DNA of 64,000 bases, taken from assembly GCF_000012745.1 (NCBI RefSeq), contig NC_007404.1, positions 620,001-684,000 on the forward strand, read 5' to 3'. A program made the position numbers and the translations under genes. The DNA is from Thiobacillus denitrificans ATCC 25259 (lineage in GTDB: Bacteria > Pseudomonadota > Gammaproteobacteria > Burkholderiales > Thiobacillaceae). The notes below the pieces were generated by a model. The model did not search any database and was not told where the DNA came from. It saw only the letters and a list, made by a program, of their open reading frames with translations. Of this stretch, positions 59,302 through 64,000 are shown one piece after another (the stretch's first letter is position 1; the number at the start of each line of letters is the position of its first letter).

Positions 59302-60255
59302 TCACTCCGCGGTCGACCCCTGTGGTGCCGCGGCGCCGTCCTGCCGCGACAGGCCGTACACATAGGCCGCGAGCAGGTGCAGCTTGGCGTCGCGGTTCGA
59401 GGTCGTGCCCAGCGTCTGCGTCATCGCCGGCATCACGCCGTTGCGTCCCTTGGTGATGGTCTCGATGATCGTCGCCTCGCTGCCACCGTACAGCCATACC
59501 TTGTCGGTCAGATTGGGCGCGCCGAGCGCCTGCATGCCGGTGCCTGCAGGCGTGTGGCAGGCGGCGCAGTTCTGCTCGAACTTGGGCTTGCCGGCGGCCG
59601 CGAGCGCGGCGTCATGCTTGCGTCCGGAGAGCGAGAGCACGTAGTTCGCGACTTCGCGCGTGCCTTGCGGTCCGAGCGCCGCGCCGAGCGCCGGCATCAC
59701 GCCCGAGCGGCCGTCGGTCAGCGTCGCCTTGATCGTGTCGGGGTCGCCGCCATACAGCCAGTCGGAGTCGGTCAGGTTGGGAAAGCCCCGGGCACCGGCC
59801 GCGTCCGAGCCATGACACTGCGAGCAGTAGGTCAGGAACAGATGCTTGCCGATCGCGCGCGCATCCGGGTCGGCGGCGACCGTGGCGATGTCCTGCTTCA
59901 TGAAGCCGGCGTAGACGGGGCCGAATTTCGCCTCGGCCGCCTTGACCTCGGCCTCGTATTCGCCGAGCGAGGTCCACTTCAGGAGGCCGGCGAAGTTGCC
60001 GAGGCCCGGCCACAGCGCGAGGTAGACCAGCGCGAAGATCATCGTGCCGTAGAACAGCCCGAGCCACCAGCGCGGTAAGGGGTTGTTGAAGTCCTGCAGG
60101 TCGCCGTCCCAGGTGTGCTCCATGAGTTCGGCCTTCTCGCCGGGCGCGAGCCGCCGCGTGGTCTGCTTCTTGAGAAAGATCCAGGTGCCGACGATGCTCG
60201 CCAGGGTGAGCACGCTGATGTAGATCGGCCAGAAGCCGCTGGTGAAATCGCTCAT
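59302..60255 (-). CDS. ccoP: cbb3 oxidase diheme subunit CcoP
   Basis: 317 residues from ATG 60255 (overlapping the ccoQ stop). N-terminal transmembrane helices (SGFWPIYISVLTLASIVGTW and a second near 60-80), then two cytochrome c domains with CSQCH (near residue 142) and CAACH (near 230), and distal methionines in GVMPAL and GVMPAM. It receives electrons from cytochrome c. Part of the ccoNOQP operon. Confidence 0.96.
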   Translation of the reverse strand: MSDFTSGFWPIYISVLTLASIVGTWIFLKKQTTRRLAPGEKAELMEHTWDGDLQDFNNPLPRWWLGLFYGTMIFALVYLALWPGLGNFAGLLKWTSLGEYEAEVKAAEAKFGPVYAGFMKQDIATVAADPDARAIGKHLFLTYCSQCHGSDAAGARGFPNLTDSDWLYGGDPDTIKATLTDGRSGVMPALGAALGPQGTREVANYVLSLSGRKHDAALAAAGKPKFEQNCAACHTPAGTGMQALGAPNLTDKVWLYGGSEATIIETITKGRNGVMPAMTQTLGTTSNRDAKLHLLAAYVYGLSRQDGAAAPQGSTAE

Positions 60256-60416
60256 TTCTTGTCTCCGTTTTTGGGGGCGTCGTCTTCCTCGAAGGGCAGG
60301 CGGCCGGCGTCGTCGAAACGCGGCTTGTTGCCCTTGCTGAAAGCCCACCAGACGATACCGATGAACACCACGATGAAGATCACCGTGACGATGCCGCTGA
60401 TGAAGCCGCTGTCCAT
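60252..60416 (-). CDS. ccoQ: cbb3 oxidase small subunit CcoQ
   Basis: 54 residues. One transmembrane helix (FISGIVTVIFIVVFIGIVWW) followed by the usual FSKGNKPRFDDAGRLPFEED motif. Stabilises the oxidase. Its stop overlaps the ccoP start by 4 bp. Confidence 0.93.
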   Translation of the reverse strand: MDSGFISGIVTVIFIVVFIGIVWWAFSKGNKPRFDDAGRLPFEEDDAPKNGDKK

Positions 60417-60424
60417 GGGTGTTC

Positions 60425-61030
60425 TCAGTTCTTCGGCGCGTGGGTGCCGAGCACCTGCAGGTAGGCGATCACGGCCTCGAGTTCGGTCTTGCCTTCGAGC
60501 GCGGCCGGCGCCTCGGCGATCTCCTTGTCCGTGTAGCCGTGGCCGACCAGATTGAGCCGGCGCATCTTGGTCTGGATCGCCGACGCGTCGAGCGGGCGGT
60601 CGAGCCAAGGGTAGGCCGGCATGTTCGACTCGGGTACGACGTCGCGCGGGTTCATCAGGTGGGCGACGTGCCAGGCGTCGGAATAGCGTCCGCCGACGCG
60701 CTGCAGATCCGGCCCCGTGCGCTTCGAACCCCAGAGGAAGGGACGGTCGTAGACGAACTCGCCGGCCACCGAATAATGGCCGTAGCGCTCGGTCTCGGCG
60801 CGGAACGGGCGCACCATCTGCGAGTGGCAGCCGACGCAGCCCTCGCGGATGTAGATGTCGCGCCCCGAGAGTTGAAGCGGGGTGTAGGGCTTGAGGCCCG
60901 CGACCGCCGTCGTCGTCGACGTCTGGAAGAACAGCGGAACGATCTGCACCAGGCCGCCGACGCTGACGATCAGGATGGTCAGCACGATCAGCAGACCGAG
61001 GTTCTTTTCAATGCTTTCATGCGAAATCAT
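60425..61030 (-). CDS. ccoO: cbb3 oxidase monoheme subunit CcoO
   Basis: 201 residues from ATG 61030. N-terminal transmembrane helix ([20 protein letters not shown]), cytochrome c motif [14 protein letters not shown] near residue 68 and the axial Met in ESNMPAYPW. Directly follows ccoN. Confidence 0.97.
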   Translation of the reverse strand: MISHESIEKNLGLLIVLTILIVSVGGLVQIVPLFFQTSTTTAVAGLKPYTPLQLSGRDIYIREGCVGCHSQMVRPFRAETERYGHYSVAGEFVYDRPFLWGSKRTGPDLQRVGGRYSDAWHVAHLMNPRDVVPESNMPAYPWLDRPLDASAIQTKMRRLNLVGHGYTDKEIAEAPAALEGKTELEAVIAYLQVLGTHAPKN

Positions 61031-61041
61031 GGTCGGTCTCC

Positions 61042-62463
61042 TTAGGCGTGGACGGCTTGCGGGATCGGGGCGTCGTTGACGACGCGGCCGACGCGGACGG
61101 TCTGCCAGACGTTGTACGCCATCATCAGCATGCCCGAGAGGAACATCGCGCCGCCGAGCAGACGGATGCCGTAGAAGGGATACATCGTGTTGACGACCTG
61201 GGCGAAGCTGTACGCCAGCGTGCCGTCGGCGTTCGCCGCGCGCCACATCAGGCCCTGCGCGACACCGGCGATCCACATCGACGCGATGTAGAGCACGACG
61301 CCGATCGTCGACAGCCAGAAGTGCCACTCGATCAGCCGTATGCTCGCCATCGAATCACGGCCGAAGAGCCGCGGGATCAGGTAGTACATCGAGCCGATCG
61401 TGATCATCGCGACCCAGCCGAGCGCGCCCGAGTGCACGTGGCCGACGGTCCATTCGGTGTAGTGCGAGAGCGCGTTGACGGTCTTGATCGACATCATCGG
61501 CCCTTCGAAGGTCGACATGCCGTAGAACGACAGCGCAGTGACCATGAACTTGAGGATCGGGTCGGTGCGCAGTTTGTGCCATGCGCCCGACAGCGTCATG
61601 ATCCCGTTCATCATGCCGCCCCACGACGGCGCGAGCAGCATCAGCGAAAACACCATGCCGAGCGACTGCGCCCAGTCGGGCAGCGCTGTGTATTGCAGAT
61701 GGTGCGGGCCGGCCCACATGTAGATGAAGTTGAGCGACCAGAAGTGAACCACTGAAAGCCGATACGAGTAGATCGGCCGCCCGGCCTGCTTCGGAATGAA
61801 GTAGTACATCATGCCGAGGAAGGCGGTGGTCAAGAAGAAGCCGACCGCGTTGTGCCCGTACCACCACTGCACCATCGCGTCCTGTACGCCGGCGTAGGCC
61901 GAGTAGGACTTGGTCAAGGTCACCGGCAGCTCGGCGCTGTTGACGATGTGCAGCAGCGCGATCACGAGAATGTAGGCGCCGAAGAACCAGTTCGAGACGT
62001 AGATATGTTTCGTCTTGCGCTTGACGATGGTGCCGAAGAACACCAGCGCGTAGGACACCCAGACGGCGGCGATCAGGAGATCGATCGGCCACTCGAGCTC
62101 GGCGTATTCCTTCGAACTCGTGTAGCCCATCGGCAGCGAGATCGCCGCCAGCACGATCACCGCCATCCAGCCCCAGAACGTGAAGGCCGCGAGCTTCTCG
62201 GCCCAAAGTCGCACCTGGCAGGTGCGCTGGACGATGTAGTAGGACACGGCGAACATCGCCGAGCCGCCGAAGGCGAAGATCACCGCGTTCGTATGCAGCG
62301 GCCGCAGACGCCCGTAGGAAAGCCATTCGATGCCGAACGTCAGGTCGGGCCAGATCAGTTGCGAGGCGATGATCACCCCCACCAACATGCCGACGATCCC
62401 CCACACCACCGTCATGATGGCGAACTGGCGGACCACTTTGTAGTTGTAGGTTGCCGCTTCCAT
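61042..62463 (-). CDS. ccoN: cbb3 oxidase catalytic subunit CcoN
   Basis: 473 residues, twelve transmembrane helices. Heme-copper oxidase residues: low-spin heme ligand in [18 protein letters not shown], CuB and active-site residues in [20 protein letters not shown] (His with following Tyr of cbb3 type), [13 protein letters not shown] and [12 protein letters not shown]. High-affinity terminal oxidase for low oxygen. Ribosome site GGGAGG precedes the ATG. Promoter at 62545-62572. Confidence 0.98.
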   Translation of the reverse strand: MEAATYNYKVVRQFAIMTVVWGIVGMLVGVIIASQLIWPDLTFGIEWLSYGRLRPLHTNAVIFAFGGSAMFAVSYYIVQRTCQVRLWAEKLAAFTFWGWMAVIVLAAISLPMGYTSSKEYAELEWPIDLLIAAVWVSYALVFFGTIVKRKTKHIYVSNWFFGAYILVIALLHIVNSAELPVTLTKSYSAYAGVQDAMVQWWYGHNAVGFFLTTAFLGMMYYFIPKQAGRPIYSYRLSVVHFWSLNFIYMWAGPHHLQYTALPDWAQSLGMVFSLMLLAPSWGGMMNGIMTLSGAWHKLRTDPILKFMVTALSFYGMSTFEGPMMSIKTVNALSHYTEWTVGHVHSGALGWVAMITIGSMYYLIPRLFGRDSMASIRLIEWHFWLSTIGVVLYIASMWIAGVAQGLMWRAANADGTLAYSFAQVVNTMYPFYGIRLLGGAMFLSGMLMMAYNVWQTVRVGRVVNDAPIPQAVHA

Positions 62464-62953
62464 TCCACACGCCTCCCGTGATTGATAACTGTATTACTGG
62501 TTTAGTACATGCGAATCCAATAATGATTTACGCATATGTGGATAAATATATCTCGTTAGTCGGGTGTGTCAAGAAGTCCCCGTCGGCAGCGTTGTTTTTA
62601 CGGCATAGGGGATTCGAAACGCGACCGGGATGCGACGCGGTTGCGCGAAACGTGGTAGTTGCGCCGTCAAAACTGTCGGCTGGCCTCACGCTGTTGCGGG
62701 TACGCCGATGCTGGCAAGCACGTTCGGATGCATTGGGTCGTCAGCCCGCGCCAACGTGTCGCGCGGACGCAAGCAGTGGGTGGACCCGAGTGCGGAGAGG
62801 AGGAAGCGTGCGGCGGAAACCGGAGGGCGTGGGGGCAGCGAGCCGGATCAAGGAAGCGTGGAACGAGGCGCCCCGTCGGACCGGCAAGTCCGGCCGACGC
62901 ACTGCCGGGGCTTCCCCGGGCGGGGGAAAGAATTCGAAGCCTTGGCCGGCCGC
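62464..62953. other. 490-bp intergenic region between ald and ccoN
   Basis: Holds the ccoN promoter and an A+T-rich patch (about 62480-62575) unusual for this GC-rich window. From 62580 to 62953 I see no credible gene; open frames there have atypical composition. Short inverted repeats near 62868-62892 and 62909-62925 lie where transcripts from ald would end, without a T-run. Confidence 0.6.
62545..62572 (-). promoter_or_regulatory. Predicted sigma70 promoter of the ccoNOQP operon
   Basis: Minus strand -35 TTGACA (62572-62567, perfect), 16-bp spacer, -10 TATATT (62550-62545, five of six). Start expected near 62538, giving a leader of about 75 nt. A single FNR-like half-site (TTATCAA) lies closer to the gene, but no full FNR palindrome was found. 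Confidence 0.6.
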
Positions 62954-64000
62954 TCAGTCGAAGTTGAGATCGAGTGCGAGCCCGGCGTGCATGATCTTGC
63001 CGGCGTGGACGTGCAGCCCGGCGTGCAGTCCGGGGTCGGCGGCGAGCGCTTCGAGGCCTTGCGCGGCGAGTGCCTCAACGTAGGGCAGCGTCGCGTGGGT
63101 CAGCGCTTCGGTTGCGGTGCGGGCGACGGCACCGGGCATGTTGGTGACGCAGTAATGGACGACGCCTTCGGCCGTGAAGAAAGGGTCGCTGTGGGTGGTC
63201 GGGCGCGAGGTTTCGGCGATGCCGCCCTGGTCGATCGCGACGTCGACGAGCACGCTGCCGGCGCCCATGCGGCGCAGCAGGTCGAGGCTGATCAGGCGGG
63301 GCGCGTGGCGCCCCGGGATCTGCGCCGCGCCGATCACGATGTCGGCCTGCTCGACGCATTCGGCGATCGCGTCGGGCGACGAAAAGCGCGTCTCGACGCG
63401 CGCGCCGAACAGGGTTTCGGCCTGCGCGAGCTTGTCGCGCAGGCGGTCGATGAGGGTGACGCGTGCACCGAGGCCGATCGCTGTGCGCACCGCTGCCATG
63501 CCGACGACGCCGGCGCCGATGACGAGGACGTGGGCCGGCGCGACGCCGGGCAGGCCGCTGATCAGCTTGCCGTTGCCGCCGTGCGAGCTGTGCAGCCCGA
63601 GCGCGCCCATCTGCGGGGCGAGCCGGCCCGCGATGTCGGACATCGGCTGCAACAGCGGCAGGCCGCCCGCGGGGCCGACGACGGTTTCGTAGGCGATCGC
63701 GCTGACGCCGCGCGTCATGAGTTCGCGCGCGAGCGAGGGCGCTGCCGCGAGGTGCAGATAGCAGAAAAGCAGCTGCCCCGCCCGGAGCCGCTGTGTCTCT
63801 TGCGGCTGCGGTTCCTTGACCTTGACGACGAGCTCGGCCGCCCACACGCCGGCTGCATCCGGCACGACGGTCGCACCCGCGGCGCGGTAGGCGTCGTCGC
63901 CGAAGCCGACCGCGGCGCCGGCGTGGCTCTCGACGCTCACCGCATGGCCGGCATCGACGAGCGAACGCGCGCCTTCGGGGGTGAGCGCGACGCGGTATTC
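62954..64000 (-). CDS. ald: Alanine dehydrogenase (5' end cut by window)
   Basis: NAD-dependent L-alanine/pyruvate interconversion. 349 codons visible; the first ~17-20 residues (the MRIGVPKE-type start) lie beyond base 64000, since the sequence enters at EYRVALTPEGARSLVDAG. An internal GTG at 63940 is not the start. Visible family features: VVKVKEPQ (substrate lysine), HLAAAPSLARELM, PLLQPMSDIAGRLAPQMGA, the NAD fold VLVIGAGVVGMAAVRTAIGLGA, DQGGIAETSRPTTHSDPFF and VTNMPGAVARTATEALTHATLPY. Upstream of the cco operon on the same strand. Confidence 0.95.
   Translation of the reverse strand, partial: EYRVALTPEGARSLVDAGHAVSVESHAGAAVGFGDDAYRAAGATVVPDAAGVWAAELVVKVKEPQPQETQRLRAGQLLFCYLHLAAAPSLARELMTRGVSAIAYETVVGPAGGLPLLQPMSDIAGRLAPQMGALGLHSSHGGNGKLISGLPGVAPAHVLVIGAGVVGMAAVRTAIGLGARVTLIDRLRDKLAQAETLFGARVETRFSSPDAIAECVEQADIVIGAAQIPGRHAPRLISLDLLRRMGAGSVLVDVAIDQGGIAETSRPTTHSDPFFTAEGVVHYCVTNMPGAVARTATEALTHATLPYVEALAAQGLEALAADPGLHAGLHVHAGKIMHAGLALDLNFD

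Noticed and set aside
62451..63083. 210-codon plus-strand frame across the ald-ccoN gap
   Set aside because: Arg/Ser/Pro-rich composition, starts inside ccoN antisense, overlaps the promoter and ald; no ribosome site.

Overview
The window is a GC-rich (roughly two-thirds G+C), densely coded chromosomal segment of a Gram-negative bacterium, most likely a betaproteobacterium. The gene order rlmN-pilW-rodZ-ispG-hisS-yfgM-bamB-der ... hflX-hflK-hflC-DUF2065-hisZ-purA-tRNA-Leu-rnr-rlmB is the classic betaproteobacterial arrangement. A GalT-like nucleotidyltransferase between der and hflX resembles the adenylylsulfate:phosphate adenylyltransferase described from Thiobacillus denitrificans. A cbb3 oxidase operon adds to this, so a Thiobacillus-like sulfur oxidiser is a reasonable but unproven guess. 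No insertion sequence, prophage, CRISPR array or integron was seen, and almost everything is core metabolism.

Layout. 1-8234: RNA methylation, type IV pilus, cell shape, isoprenoid and outer-membrane assembly genes ending with the GTPase der, all on the plus strand. 8235-10361: a small accessory insertion (two hypothetical genes on the minus strand and the GalT/APAT-like gene) at the place where hfq usually lies; no hfq is present there. 10362-19306: hflX-hflK-hflC, hisZ, purA, a tRNA-Leu(CAG) on the minus strand behind a two-way terminator, then rnr-rlmB. 19307-28171: a patchwork of a methionine-rich secreted protein, a RIO kinase-YcaO pair, a TPR protein, a SenB-like glycosyltransferase, an rRNA methyltransferase-like gene, a GGDEF-EAL protein and ppsR. 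28183-38909: ppsA, then the pyrG-kdsA-eno-ftsB-zipA-ligA run and galU. 38885-49026: NAD(P)HX repair enzyme, a periplasmic binding protein, a DUF3330 mini-protein, purL, ppc and an unknown membrane-anchored protein.

49007-53563 (minus) is a three-gene envelope operon: LolA-like periplasmic protein, outer-membrane beta-barrel and MMPL/RND pump. It has the architecture of a lipid export route with unknown cargo and is the best candidate for an undescribed system. 53709-56808: hemN and a MASE1-GGDEF cyclase preceded by a coupled 23-codon leader. 56812-62463 (minus): the cbb3 oxidase operon ccoNOQP-ccoG-fixH with two small membrane genes, read from a near-consensus promoter. The window ends inside ald (alanine dehydrogenase).

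Functional threads: hemN supplies heme anaerobically, matching the microaerobic cbb3 oxidase. ppsA/ppsR, eno and ppc form a phosphoenolpyruvate node. kdsA, galU, bamB and the MMPL operon serve the outer membrane. Two GGDEF proteins add cyclic-di-GMP control. Functions were assigned by reading the translated sequences and recalling family features; no database search was run.
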